Source of the DNA: Chloroflexota bacterium
GTDB lineage: Bacteria > Chloroflexota > UBA6077 > CF-72
Assembly: GCA_019239775.1 (NCBI GenBank)
Contig: JAFAZN010000244.1
Coordinates: 1 to 52,814 of the forward strand
Length of the DNA stretch: 52,814 bases
Direction of reading: 5' to 3'
The notes under the pieces were generated by a model. The model was not told the DNA's origin, ran no database searches, and saw only the letters and a list, made by a program, of their open reading frames with translations. Of this stretch, positions 16,950-25,361 are shown one piece after another (the first letter of the stretch is position 1; each line of letters begins with the position of its first letter). The translations under genes were made by a program, and so were the position numbers.

Positions 16950-18536
16950 TTAGGCGACGGTCAGCAGCTTCGACTCGCACCGCACAGCATGCGGCGCGAG
17001 CGGAAGCTCCACTGTAAATGTGCTGCCGAGCCCCTCCGTGCTGGTGACCCAGACCTGACCGTGATGCCGACCAACAATCGAGCGAACGATCGCCAGTCCA
17101 AGACCGGCGTTACCTTTGTCGCGTGCGCGCGCCGGATCTACACGATAAAAGCGATCGAACACGCGCGACTGGTGCCGCACCGGAATGCCTTCTCCATCGT
17201 CGACCACACGTAGATGGGCGCAGCTACCACGCGACTCCACTTCCACGGCAATCAGGCCATCATCGGCCGTATGTTGCACCGCGTTGGCGACGAGGTTTTG
17301 CACAACCCGCTCTAGCGCGTCTCGGTCACCGCTCACCCAGACCTCGGCCGCCATGCGGTGCACGGCGATGTCGCGACTCGCCGCCGCACTGCTGAAGGAC
17401 TCCGCAACTTCTTCGGCCACTTCTACCAGATCTACCGCCTCCGCCGGGACATACGTCTCGTCTGTGACGGAGTCCAGTCGGGTGAGCGTGAGGAGATCGC
17501 CGACGAGACCGTTCATGCGCTCCAGCTCGCGCCGCATGCGCCTTGCGATGTACGGCGTGTCCGCCGAATGGTTTTGCTCCAGGAGGAGGTCGTTGTAGCC
17601 GATGAGCGCGGTGAGCGGAGAGCGAAGTTCATGTGAGGCATCACCGAGAAACTGTCGCAGCTGGTCCTGACCGCGGCGTTCTGCCTGAACACTTCGATCG
17701 ATACGCTCCAGCGTGGAATTGAAGGCGAGTGCGAGCTCGTGCAGGTCATCGTTGCCGCGCGGCACCGGTACACGCGCATTCAAATGATCGGGCGAAATGT
17801 GAGAAACGATGTCGGTCAGGCGGCGCAAAGGACGTAGTGCGAGGCTCGCGAGTGGACGCCCCAACGTGAGCGTGATCCCAACGAGAATCAGCAGCCCTGC
17901 ACCGAACGCAAGTCGGAACGAGAGCAGCAGGTTCTGGACTTGCTCGTCGAACCGCGATGCGAACTGGACGACGGCCATTCCGGCTTGATCGGTAACTGGT
18001 TGGTACATCACTACGTACCGTCCGGCGTCTGTTTCCACCAACGTCGGTCCGATCACGTTGCCGCCCCTCAGAGCCGCCGCGGCCATCTTCGGCTCGACTG
18101 CCGGCCGCGGTTTCCAGCCGGGCGGGACCGGATCGGGAGGGATGACCGAGCCTGACGGGCTGAGCACACTGGTCTGCACTCCGGCTGGCTCGCTGGCTGC
18201 CGCTTCGTTGGCGAGCGCCACAACTGGCGAGCTGAGGCGCGTAGCTCGCTGTGGCACCACCGGAGCTTTTGGAGGCGCCGGTTGGGCAGAGGTCACTTGC
18301 GGAATCGGCAGCTTCGCGGGCGCCGCGGACTGCGTCCGCGGCGTTGCGTCGCCCAACAGCGCCGTCGACCGGGCCGCCACACGCTGTTCGACCTGAACGG
18401 TCGCCAGGCTCCAAAGCTGGCGATCCAGAAACCAGCCCAGCGCACCAACCAACCCCACCAGGACCAGTGTGTAGAAGATCGTCAAACGCCAGTGAAGGCC
18501 GCCGAAGCGGCTCGCGAGTCGATCAACGTACGACAA
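16950..18536 (-). CDS. Sensor histidine kinase (HAMP-HisKA-HATPase)
   Basis: This 528-residue kinase has a first membrane helix at about residues 15-35 and a Pro/Ala-rich extracytoplasmic domain (about 40-190). A second helix follows (FGAGLLILVGITLTLG), then a HAMP linker. The phosphoacceptor is in DASHELRSPLTALIGYNDLL. The ATP lid has NLVANAVQHT, DDGEGIPV, FDRFYRVD and GLGLAIVRSIVGRHHG. The gene overlaps the response-regulator gene by 14 bases, so they are a cognate pair. The extracytoplasmic domain is low-complexity rather than a known sensor fold, so the signal is unknown. Confidence 0.94.
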   Translation of the reverse strand: MSYVDRLASRFGGLHWRLTIFYTLVLVGLVGALGWFLDRQLWSLATVQVEQRVAARSTALLGDATPRTQSAAPAKLPIPQVTSAQPAPPKAPVVPQRATRLSSPVVALANEAAASEPAGVQTSVLSPSGSVIPPDPVPPGWKPRPAVEPKMAAAALRGGNVIGPTLVETDAGRYVVMYQPVTDQAGMAVVQFASRFDEQVQNLLLSFRLAFGAGLLILVGITLTLGRPLASLALRPLRRLTDIVSHISPDHLNARVPVPRGNDDLHELALAFNSTLERIDRSVQAERRGQDQLRQFLGDASHELRSPLTALIGYNDLLLEQNHSADTPYIARRMRRELERMNGLVGDLLTLTRLDSVTDETYVPAEAVDLVEVAEEVAESFSSAAASRDIAVHRMAAEVWVSGDRDALERVVQNLVANAVQHTADDGLIAVEVESRGSCAHLRVVDDGEGIPVRHQSRVFDRFYRVDPARARDKGNAGLGLAIVRSIVGRHHGQVWVTSTEGLGSTFTVELPLAPHAVRCESKLLTVA

Positions 18537-19200
18537 AGCCGACTCCTCTCACCGCCTGGATCAAATTCGGCGGACCAAGTTTCTGACGCAGATAGTGAAC
18601 ATAGACGTCGACAATATGACCGTCGCCTTCGAAGGCATAACCCCAGACGCGCTGCAGGATCTGGTCGCGCGATAGCACCCGACCGGCATTCGCAAGCAGT
18701 AGCGCCAGCAAATCGAATTCGCGCGCGGTCAGCTCGATGCGGGTCTCGTCGCGGGCAACTTCGCGGCTGCTCGGATTGAGTACCACGCCGCGATGGCTGA
18801 GCAGCAGGTCATCGGTCAGGGGCTCGCGTGAAGCGCGACGCAGCAGGGCGCGAACGCGAGCCAGGAGCTCCGTATACGCGAACGGCTTGGTCAGGTAGTC
18901 GTCTGCACCCGCCTCGAGTCCCTCGACACGTTCGGCGATCTGGTCCCGTACGGTCAGCATCAGGATCGGGATCTGCTCGGTACGGTAGAGACTTCGCAAG
19001 CGACGGCAGACTTCCAGGCCGTCGATGCGCGGCAGCATCACATCCAGGATGATCAGATCTGGCCGCTCTGCCTCGGCCCGCGCTAAACCGTCGCTGCCCG
19101 TCGAGGCCGTCAGCACATCGAAACCTTCGTATGAGAGGCCGAGACGGAGATAGTCGACGATACTGTCTTCGTCGTCGACGATCAGAATCCGCCGGGACAC
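18523..19200 (-). CDS. OmpR/PhoB-family response regulator
   Basis: The receiver domain has the acidic pocket VDDEDS (Asp9, Asp10), phosphoacceptor Asp53 (LIILDVMLPRIDG) and the conserved Lys in DDYLTKPFAYTEL. The C-terminal winged helix has ELTAREFDLLALLLANAGRV and YVHYLRQKLGPP. The start is GTG at 19200; the protein is 225 residues, normal for the family. It is the first gene of the operon with the histidine kinase and probably the two small downstream genes. The gap to the divergent aldo/keto reductase is only 80 bases, so their promoters are close together. Confidence 0.95.
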   Translation of the reverse strand: MSRRILIVDDEDSIVDYLRLGLSYEGFDVLTASTGSDGLARAEAERPDLIILDVMLPRIDGLEVCRRLRSLYRTEQIPILMLTVRDQIAERVEGLEAGADDYLTKPFAYTELLARVRALLRRASREPLTDDLLLSHRGVVLNPSSREVARDETRIELTAREFDLLALLLANAGRVLSRDQILQRVWGYAFEGDGHIVDVYVHYLRQKLGPPNLIQAVRGVGFVVR

Positions 19201-19267
19201 GACGCCTGATTCTAGAAGGTCGAATTTAGAATTCAGTTAAGCGGCCCGGCCTGGCCGTCGTTGGGTC

Positions 19268-19273
19268 TATGCT
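19268..19273 (+). promoter_or_regulatory. -10 box of a leaderless promoter for the aldo/keto reductase
   Basis: TATGCT ends 7 bases before the ATG at 19281, which places the transcription start at or next to the start codon. No ribosome-binding site is present. No convincing -35 box is seen. Confidence 0.5.
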
Positions 19274-19280
19274 GTAACTA

Positions 19281-20204
19281 ATGACGAATACGGGACTTCC
19301 CACGCGCACGCTTGGCCGCACGGGCCTGCAAGTCACCCAGCTGGGCTACGGCGCGATGGAACTCCGCGGCGCCCCGCGCGGCCCTGTTGTCGACGACGCC
19401 CAGGCGGAGCAGGTCCTGCGCGCGGTTCTCGACGGAGGCATCAATTACATCGACACGTCCATCGATTACGGCCTCAGCGAGGAGCGTATCGGCGCCACCA
19501 TCGGCGCGCGTCGCTCCGAGTTCTATCTCGCTTCCAAGTGCGGTTGCGCGGTGAATCCCCCCGCGGGCGAACGACCGGAGCATGTTTTCACGCGTGAGAA
19601 CGTCGTTGCCGGCGTCGAGCAGAGTCTCCGCCGTCTGCGCACGGACTACCTGGACGTCGTCCAATTCCACGCGAGTCCGTCGCCCACAGTTCTCGAGCAA
19701 CAGGGTGGCCTCGAAGCGCTGCAAGAGTTGCAGCGCAAGGGTAAGGTCCGCTTCCTCGGCATTTCGGGCACACTTCCGAACCTGCCGGACCAGATTCGAA
19801 TGGGCGTCTTTGACGTCTTCCAGATCCCGTACTCCGCGTTGCAGCCGGAGCACGAGGAGCTGATCTCCGCCGCCGCCGCCGCTGGTGGTGGCACGGTCAT
19901 TCGCGGGGGAGTCGTCAAGGGCGCACTGGCTCCAGACAAAAATGGCAGCGCTCCGCGCGGTGTCGCGGCCGATCCACGGGATGCCTGGGAGCGCGCGAAC
20001 CTCGACGACCTGCTCGACGGCGCCAGTCGCAACGAATTCATCTTGCGCTATACGCTCAGCCATCCGGACATGCACACCACCATCGTGGGCACAGCCAATC
20101 TGCAGCACCTTGCCGCGAATATTGCCGCGGCGCGGAAAGGTCCACTTCCGCCGGATGTGTACGCAGAAGCCAAGCGGCGCCTCGCGCAGCACGCCGTGGC
20201 ATAA
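19281..20204 (+). CDS. Aldo/keto reductase
   Basis: This 307-residue NADPH-dependent oxidoreductase has the family start RTLGRTGLQVTQLGYGAMEL. The catalytic tetrad is visible: Asp and Tyr in YIDTSIDYGLSEERIG, Lys in LASKCG, and His in VVQFHASP. The C-terminal cofactor region has TIVGTANLQHLAANI. The architecture is a single TIM barrel of normal length. The downstream GNAT gene is on the same strand but is separated by a stem-loop. The substrate is not predictable; aldehydes or sugars are usual. Confidence 0.93.
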   Translation: MTNTGLPTRTLGRTGLQVTQLGYGAMELRGAPRGPVVDDAQAEQVLRAVLDGGINYIDTSIDYGLSEERIGATIGARRSEFYLASKCGCAVNPPAGERPEHVFTRENVVAGVEQSLRRLRTDYLDVVQFHASPSPTVLEQQGGLEALQELQRKGKVRFLGISGTLPNLPDQIRMGVFDVFQIPYSALQPEHEELISAAAAAGGGTVIRGGVVKGALAPDKNGSAPRGVAADPRDAWERANLDDLLDGASRNEFILRYTLSHPDMHTTIVGTANLQHLAANIAAARKGPLPPDVYAEAKRRLAQHAVA

Positions 20205-20209
20205 CCGGC

Positions 20210-20233
20210 CAGGCAACTGCGCGCGGTTGCCTG
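20210..20233 (+). terminator. Perfect 8-bp stem-loop after the aldo/keto reductase
   Basis: CAGGCAAC (20210-20217) and GTTGCCTG (20226-20233) form a perfect stem with an 8-base GC-rich loop, six bases after the reductase stop. There is no T tract, so it is not a classical intrinsic terminator. It could act as an attenuator or mRNA-stabilising hairpin before the acetyltransferase gene. Confidence 0.5.
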
Positions 20234-20267
20234 CAAACCTCTCAGCCGATCGGTTTGCGACGGTCGC

Positions 20268-20726
20268 GTGACTACCATCGCTGGCGACATTCACATCCAT
20301 CGACTCGGTCCGCCAGAGCGGGAGCTTGCGCGCAGCATGTTCACGCTCATGTCGCAGGTCTTCGGTGAAACGCACATGGCTCTTTCGGACGCGTACCTCG
20401 ATGCGTTACTTGCGCGCTCCGAGTTCCTGGCGATTGCCGCCACGGACTCGGACCATGTCGTCGGTGGCCTCACGGCTCATCTGCTGCCAATGACGGCATT
20501 CGAAGGGGCCGAAGTGTTCCTGTATGACATCGCCGTCGCGGCGGATCACCAACGTCGCGGCATCGGCCGACGCCTGGTAGATGCGCTCCGGCGCGAGGCA
20601 TCCAACCAGGGCATCACGACGATGTTTGTGCCGGCGGACGAAGAAGATACGGATGCTCTGCAGTTCTATGCGGCGCTGGGAGGCACGCCGCGCAAGGTGA
20701 CGTTTTTCGAATTCGGTCCGCGCTAA
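20268..20726 (+). CDS. GNAT acetyltransferase, AAC(3)-I-like aminoglycoside 3-N-acetyltransferase family
   Basis: This 152-residue GNAT protein resembles AAC(3)-I enzymes along its length: IHRLGPPERELARSMFTLM at the start, LLARSEFLAIAATDSDHVVG, the paired motif EVFLYDIAVAADHQRRGIGR with the acetyl-CoA loop QRRGIG, and ALQFYAALGG with a late aromatic motif VTFFEF. AAC(3)-I enzymes acetylate the 3-amino group of gentamicin-type drugs. Activity here is inferred from family resemblance only; related GNATs may have other amine substrates. The start is GTG at 20268. The stop overlaps the convergent TetR stop. No mobile element or integron sequence surrounds it, which suggests a chromosomal, intrinsic gene. 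Confidence 0.82.
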   Translation: MTTIAGDIHIHRLGPPERELARSMFTLMSQVFGETHMALSDAYLDALLARSEFLAIAATDSDHVVGGLTAHLLPMTAFEGAEVFLYDIAVAADHQRRGIGRRLVDALRREASNQGITTMFVPADEEDTDALQFYAALGGTPRKVTFFEFGPR

Positions 20727-21469
20727 CTGTTGCGAACGCGGTCCGCGCGCGAAGATGCGCGGCTTCTTGGGCGCGAGACATAGCTCTCGATACCTCTGAC
20801 CAGCACATCCATTCCGAATTCGAAACGTTCGTTGGCGTCGCCGCCGAACAGTAAACCGGCGGCGCGATGCACATGTGGAAACTGTGCGGCCGGCAGCGAT
20901 TGGAGGTAGTCGCGGAACATCGCCGCCACCTGCTCCGGCGACATAGGCTCGCCGGTCGGCGACGGTGGACCCAGGCTTTCTTCGAACGCGTATGCTCCCA
21001 CATACAAGCTGAACAGATCGCCACAGTACGCAATCACCTGGTCGGGCACGCCAACCGGCTCCAGCAACTGAAAAAGCCACTCGGCGAAGCGTGCCAACGA
21101 CGGCCCCGATGGAACGCGACCTAGTGAGATGCGCGCGTAGTCACGATGCTGGTGAGCCACGGCTCGGACCCCGCGTCCGAGCATCTTGAGCTGGTCCTGC
21201 CAATTGGAAGGGTCCGGCTCTGGCAACTGGACCTCGTCGTTGAAGCGCTCGAAGAGTAATTGCAGCAGCTCGTCTTTGTTGCGCACGTGCCAGTAGAGCG
21301 AGGCCGGGCCGGTGCCAAGCTCGTCGGCCAGGCGACGCATGGAAAGGCCGTCGACGCCCTGCGCTTCGAGCACACGCGCGGCGGCATCGAGGATGGCCTC
21401 GCGGGTGATCGGCACACGCGGCGCAGCTCGGGCATCGGTGCGCCAGGGCGGATTGGGGATGGCGTTCAC
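20723..21469 (-). CDS. TetR/AcrR-family regulator
   Basis: The helix-turn-helix is TREAILDAAARVLEAQGVDG followed by MRRLADELGTGPASLYWHV. The C-terminal domain is of the tetracycline-repressor class (TetR_C). The start is taken as GTG 21469 because the upstream part of the frame runs through the operator array; a frame to 21535 is possible but unlikely. It is divergent from the FAD monooxygenase pseudogene, and the shared region carries several GTTC/GAAC palindromes that are its probable binding sites. The ligand is unknown, probably an aromatic or drug-like compound. Confidence 0.9.
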   Translation of the reverse strand: MNAIPNPPWRTDARAAPRVPITREAILDAAARVLEAQGVDGLSMRRLADELGTGPASLYWHVRNKDELLQLLFERFNDEVQLPEPDPSNWQDQLKMLGRGVRAVAHQHRDYARISLGRVPSGPSLARFAEWLFQLLEPVGVPDQVIAYCGDLFSLYVGAYAFEESLGPPSPTGEPMSPEQVAAMFRDYLQSLPAAQFPHVHRAAGLLFGGDANERFEFGMDVLVRGIESYVSRPRSRASSRADRVRNS

Positions 21470-21484
21470 GTCACTACCCTTCCA

Positions 21485-21577
21485 TTCTAGAACAACGTTC
21501 GTCGATCGAACAATGGTTGACAGGAGCCGGCGCATCGTCTAGAGTGACGTTCGAGCACTAGAACAGTGTTCGAGAAC
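21485..21577. promoter_or_regulatory. Strong sigma-70-type promoter embedded in a GTTC/GAAC operator array
   Basis: On the plus strand TTGACA (21517-21522), a 17-base spacer and TAGAGT (21540-21545) make a near-consensus promoter for the monooxygenase. Palindromes surround it: GAACAACGTTC (21490-21500), GTTCG-N5-CGAAC (21497-21511), GTTC-N8-GAAC (21549-21564), GAACAGTGTTC (21561-21571) and GTTCGAGAAC (21568-21577). The right-hand group covers the expected transcription start. The left-hand group lies next to a minus-strand -10 TAGAAT (21489-21484) of the TetR gene. Repression of both genes by the TetR protein is the natural reading. Confidence 0.75.
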
Positions 21578-21594
21578 CTGAAGGAGGTTTTCGC

Positions 21595-22843
21595 GTGGCA
21601 AAGGTGACAACTGCGATCGTGATCGGCGGCGGCATTGCCGGACCAGCAACTGCCCTTGCGTTGCGCAAGGCCGGCATCGAGGCTCGCGTGTACGAGGCGT
21701 ATGCCGCGAGCGCCGACGGCCTCGGTGGCATGCTGATGGTGGCGCCCAACGGGCTGAATGCACTCGGTGTCATCGGCCTGGACGAGGCGGTCGCCGCCGT
21801 CGGCCAGCCGATCGCCCGCATGGTCATGGCTGATTCGCGCGGCAAGCAACTGATGGAACTTCCGGGGCTGCCCGGGTTGCCGCCGAGCCGGCTGATGTGG
21901 CGGTCGGACCTGTACCGCGTCGTGCGTCAGGCGGCGTTGGCCCAGGACATCCGGCTGGAGCACGGTAAACGATTGATCGCCGCACACGATCAGCCTGATG
22001 GCATTACGGCCGTGTTCGAGGACGGAACCACCGCCACTGCTGACATTCTGATCGGCGCAGATGGGATCCACTCGACGGTGCGCAAACTCATCGATCCAGG
22101 TGCGCCAGAACCGCGTCCGGATGGACTGCTGGGTGTTGCGGGCGAGTCTGACATGGAGTTACCGGTGCGGTCGGACGCAATGTATTTCGCCTTCGGGAAG
22201 CGTGCGTTTCTTGGCTATTGGGTCCAGCCGAATGGTCGGCCGGCGTGGTTCGCAAACCTGCCAAGTCAGGCGTTTCATGTCGACTAGCGAAGCGCGCGCG
22301 ATTTCACCGGAGGCGTGGCTGACGCGGTTGCGCGAAGCGTACGCCGGTGATGTGCCGGCGGAGGAGTTAGTCCGCAACACCAGCCCGGAACATTTGTTTG
22401 TGCTGGGTTCCACCGACATGTTGCCGGAGGTGCCAATGTGGCACCGCGGGCGGATGGTGCTGGTTGGCGACTCGGCGCATGCGCCGAACCATAGCTCCGG
22501 CCAGGGCGTGTCGCTGGCGGTTGAGAGTTCGGTGGAGCTAGCGCGCTGTCTACGCGACATCGATGACGCATCGGCCGCATTCGCAGCCTATGAGTGCCTG
22601 CGCCGGCCGAGGGTAACCAAAATCGCGGCGGATGCAGCGCGCACAAACCAGCGCAAAGCGGCCGGACCGGTTGCCAGCGCAGTGATGTCGCTGGTGATGC
22701 GTGTCGCGGTGAAGACGTTTGCCAAACCGGAGAAGATGTTCGGGTGGGTACATGGCTATCGGATCGACTGGAACCAACCCGTAACCGCGGCGGACGGGCG
22801 TGCGGTTGCTTCTCAGAAAACGGTTGTGGCGGCGGCTGTCTGA
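21595..22843 (+). pseudogene. FAD-dependent monooxygenase broken by one frameshift
   Basis: Frame 1 from GTG 21595, with GAAGGAGG upstream, encodes the FAD-binding half (AIVIGGGIAGPATALALRKAG; DG motif LIGADGIHSTVRKL) and stops at 22287. Frame 2 continues without loss of family sequence from about 22280: SEARAISPEAWLTRLREAY, then VLVGDSAHAPNHSSGQG (the second FAD contact) and a normal C-terminus ending 22843. One frameshift near 22275-22290 therefore splits an otherwise complete enzyme of about 415 residues. It could be a recent inactivating mutation, a sequencing error or programmed frameshifting; the site (gcgtttcatgtcg) is not an obvious slippery heptamer. Confidence 0.82.
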
Positions 22844-22861
22844 GCCGCCGCGCCGGTCGTG

Positions 22862-23050
22862 CCCTGGCTCTGCCCACTCCGATCGACGTGGAGCAATGAT
22901 GCTCCGGTGTGAACGCCAGCTGCTCGGATCAGGTTGCAGTTGTCGATACCTTCGTCGGCCAGGGCCGCCGCGATCGCGTCGCCGCGCGCGTCTGCACCGA
23001 GGCAGCCAATAAACGCGACTTGCGCGCCGAGTCGTGCGCCTGCAACCGCT
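22862..23050 (-). pseudogene. PfkB/ribokinase-family sugar kinase fragment
   Basis: Read on the minus strand from a TAA at about 23053, the frame gives AVAGARLGAQVAFIGCLGAD, then IAAALADEGIDNCNLIRAAG and VHTGASLLHVDRSG. This is the N-terminal sugar-binding segment of PfkB-family kinases (ribokinase type), without the start, the usual GGKGANQ motif before it, or the catalytic GAGD region. Both ends are lost. It is an orphan of about 60 codons between the monooxygenase pseudogene and the hydrolase gene. No start codon or ribosome-binding site is seen. Confidence 0.65.
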
Positions 23051-23103
23051 TACGAACCCTAGTAGAGTGTTCGGTGACTGTCTCAACCCGGGAGCACGAC
23101 ACG

Positions 23104-23865
23104 ATGCCGCACTACGACAATGGTCCTGTCCGAATCCGTTACGAGGAAGCTGGGAGCGGGTTCCCATTACTGGTCATGCCTGGCGGCGGCCTGAACTCGC
23201 GGGTGAGCAACTGGCAAACCGCCGTCTACAACTTCTTCGACGCGTTCAAGGGCGACTACCACGTCATCACCATGGACCAGCGCAACGCCAACGAAGGTGA
23301 ATCCGTTGGGCCGCTCGATGCGCTGGACCCGTGGGGCGCATTCGCCAATGACCAACTAGGACTCATGGATCATCTGGGCCTGGGCGAGTTCATGGCGCTG
23401 GGTTGTTGCATCGGAGGTCCGTTCGTTCTGAAACTGATGGAGCGCGCGCCGGAGCGCGTCGTAGCCGGCGTGCTCTGCCAGCCAGTGGGGCATCGCCCGG
23501 AGGACCCGGACGTCATGTACCGGTCGGGCAGGGATGTCTGGGGACCACAGCTAATACAGCGACGACCCGAAATCACGCCGGCCGAGATCGAGGCGTACCT
23601 CCACGCGCTGTACCGCACCAATCCGGATTTTGTGTACAGCGTCTCGCGGGAGTTCGTGCGCAATTGTCAGACGCCGATGCTCGTGATGCCGGACGATGTC
23701 CCAGCACATCCCTATCAGGTCTGCGAAGACGTCCTCGCGCTGGCGCCCAACGCCGAGGCGACACTGTACCCGTGGAAAGACACACCCGAATTGAAAGCCA
23801 AAGCCGTCGAGCACGCGCGTTCATTCCTGGATGTGCACAAATCAGTCGCAGCCCACGCCAGTTGA
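23104..23865 (+). CDS. Alpha/beta hydrolase with Cys at the nucleophile position
   Basis: This 253-residue protein has the alpha/beta-hydrolase core: LVMPGGGLNSR (oxyanion-hole region), VITMDQRNANEGES, and the nucleophile elbow MALGCCIGGPFVLKL. The elbow is G-C-C-I-G-G, so Cys102 replaces the usual Ser, as in dienelactone hydrolases. The late conserved acid and histidine are probably in LVMPDDVPAHPYQ and the C-terminal helix region. The start is ATG 23104 with GGGAG upstream; the longer frame from 22909 runs through the kinase remnant. It is convergent with the amidase gene. The substrate is unknown. Confidence 0.87.
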   Translation: MPHYDNGPVRIRYEEAGSGFPLLVMPGGGLNSRVSNWQTAVYNFFDAFKGDYHVITMDQRNANEGESVGPLDALDPWGAFANDQLGLMDHLGLGEFMALGCCIGGPFVLKLMERAPERVVAGVLCQPVGHRPEDPDVMYRSGRDVWGPQLIQRRPEITPAEIEAYLHALYRTNPDFVYSVSREFVRNCQTPMLVMPDDVPAHPYQVCEDVLALAPNAEATLYPWKDTPELKAKAVEHARSFLDVHKSVAAHAS

Positions 23866-23894
23866 GTAGACCCGGCGGATACGATTGAGGACGA

Positions 23895-25361
23895 TTAGAC
23901 GTTGAATGCGCCGATGCCCGGCGGGTAGCGCTGGACCCAGCGGCTCGCTTGCTCGTAGGCGTAGGCGAGCTGGAGCACCGCCATATCGCTACGTGGCGGG
24001 CCGATCACCTGCAGACCCATGGGCAATCCGGCCGAACTGAACCCTGCTGGAACACTGATGGCCGGCAACCCGGCCATGGTCGCGCCGATCATGATTTCCA
24101 TCCACCGGTGATAGGTGTCCATCGACCGACCACCCACGTCGCGGGGCCACGTGATGTTCGCATCGAACGGAAATAGTTGTGCACCAGGCAACAACAGCGC
24201 GTCGTAGCGTTCGAACATTCGGATGACGGTGGCGTACCAGGCCGAACGGACTCCGGATGCCTGTAAGACCTTTTCCGCCGTGAGGCGGAGACCGTTTTCA
24301 ACCTCCCATTGCGCCTCCAGCTTCATCTTCGGGCGCTTGGCCGGATCCGAGTACAGCGGCCCGAGAGCGGTCAGCGCAAACCATTGGCGCAGCACCAACC
24401 ATGCCTGCCACAGCGCGTCGGCAGCGAACTCCGGCACCACGTGCTCAATCGAGCAACCAACCGACTCAAACGCGGACAGCGCAGCCTCGCAGCACTCGAG
24501 CACGCCTCGCTCCATCGGTAAATAACCACCCCACTCACCCAGCCACGCCAGACGCCTTCCCTTGAAGTCCCGCTGGAGTGGCTGACGAAATTCGAGCGGA
24601 TCCGCGTCGAGTGAGAGTGGCGCCCTTACGTCGTAGCCAGCCATGATTGAGAGCAGATGCGCGAGATCGGCGACGGTGCGCCCGACCGGTCCGTCGGTTC
24701 CCAACGGCTGAAAGAAGACCTCGGACTGAGGCACGCGCGGAACCCGGCCCAACGACGGACGAAACCCGAACACATTGTTGTACGCCGCAGGGTTGCGGAG
24801 CGAGCCACCCGTATCGCTGCCATCCGCCACCGGAACCATTCGCAGCGCGACGGCTACGGCGGCCCCACCACTACTGCCCCCGGCAGTCCGATCTGGCACG
24901 TACGCATTGCGGGTGAGGCCAAACACCGGGTTATAAGTGTGTGAGCCGAGTCCGAATTCGGGAACATTCGTCTTGCCAATAATGATTGCGCCCGCGCGAC
25001 GCAGCCGCTGCACCAATAATGCGTCGTGCTCCGGCACCACATCGGCGAACAATGGTGAGCCTTGCGTCGTGCGAATTCCGCGTGTGGCCACGAGGTCCTT
25101 CACAGCATGCGGAAAACCATGCATCCAGCCGTGCGAGACGCCACGGGCCAGGTCTTCGTCCCTTGCCTCCGCCTCTCGTAGGAGCAACTCCGGCTCGCGC
25201 AACGAGACGATGGCATTGACGTGCGGGTTCAGCTGTCGAATATGGTCCAGGTAAGCCGCCATCACCTCGCGACAAGACACGCCGCGAGTGTGGATACGCT
25301 GGGAGAGCTCGCAGGCATCCAGTTGCACGATCGGTGCAAGGCCACGGGTGCGTGAGATCAT
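23895..25361 (-). CDS. Amidase signature-family hydrolase
   Basis: This 488-residue enzyme should hydrolyse a carboxamide to acid and ammonia or amine. The Ser-cisSer-Lys triad is visible: Lys88 in PHAVKDLVATRG, the Gly/Ser-rich loop AGGSSGGAAVAVA (161-169) and the nucleophile Ser187 in GSDTGGSLRNPAAYNNVFG. The C-terminal motif AGLPAISVPAGFSSAGLPMG is also typical. The ATG overlaps the stop of the upstream TetR gene by 4 bases, so the two are cotranscribed and the regulator probably responds to the amidase substrate or product. Confidence 0.94.
   Translation of the reverse strand: MISRTRGLAPIVQLDACELSQRIHTRGVSCREVMAAYLDHIRQLNPHVNAIVSLREPELLLREAEARDEDLARGVSHGWMHGFPHAVKDLVATRGIRTTQGSPLFADVVPEHDALLVQRLRRAGAIIIGKTNVPEFGLGSHTYNPVFGLTRNAYVPDRTAGGSSGGAAVAVALRMVPVADGSDTGGSLRNPAAYNNVFGFRPSLGRVPRVPQSEVFFQPLGTDGPVGRTVADLAHLLSIMAGYDVRAPLSLDADPLEFRQPLQRDFKGRRLAWLGEWGGYLPMERGVLECCEAALSAFESVGCSIEHVVPEFAADALWQAWLVLRQWFALTALGPLYSDPAKRPKMKLEAQWEVENGLRLTAEKVLQASGVRSAWYATVIRMFERYDALLLPGAQLFPFDANITWPRDVGGRSMDTYHRWMEIMIGATMAGLPAISVPAGFSSAGLPMGLQVIGPPRSDMAVLQLAYAYEQASRWVQRYPPGIGAFNV

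Noticed and set aside
20210..20233. The stem-loop as a classical rho-independent terminator
   Set aside because: No T tract follows it; listed as a stem-loop with modest confidence.
19278..20375. A 365-codon open frame on the minus strand
   Set aside because: It is antisense to the motif-complete aldo/keto reductase, has no recognisable motif, and its length follows from GC-rich codon bias.
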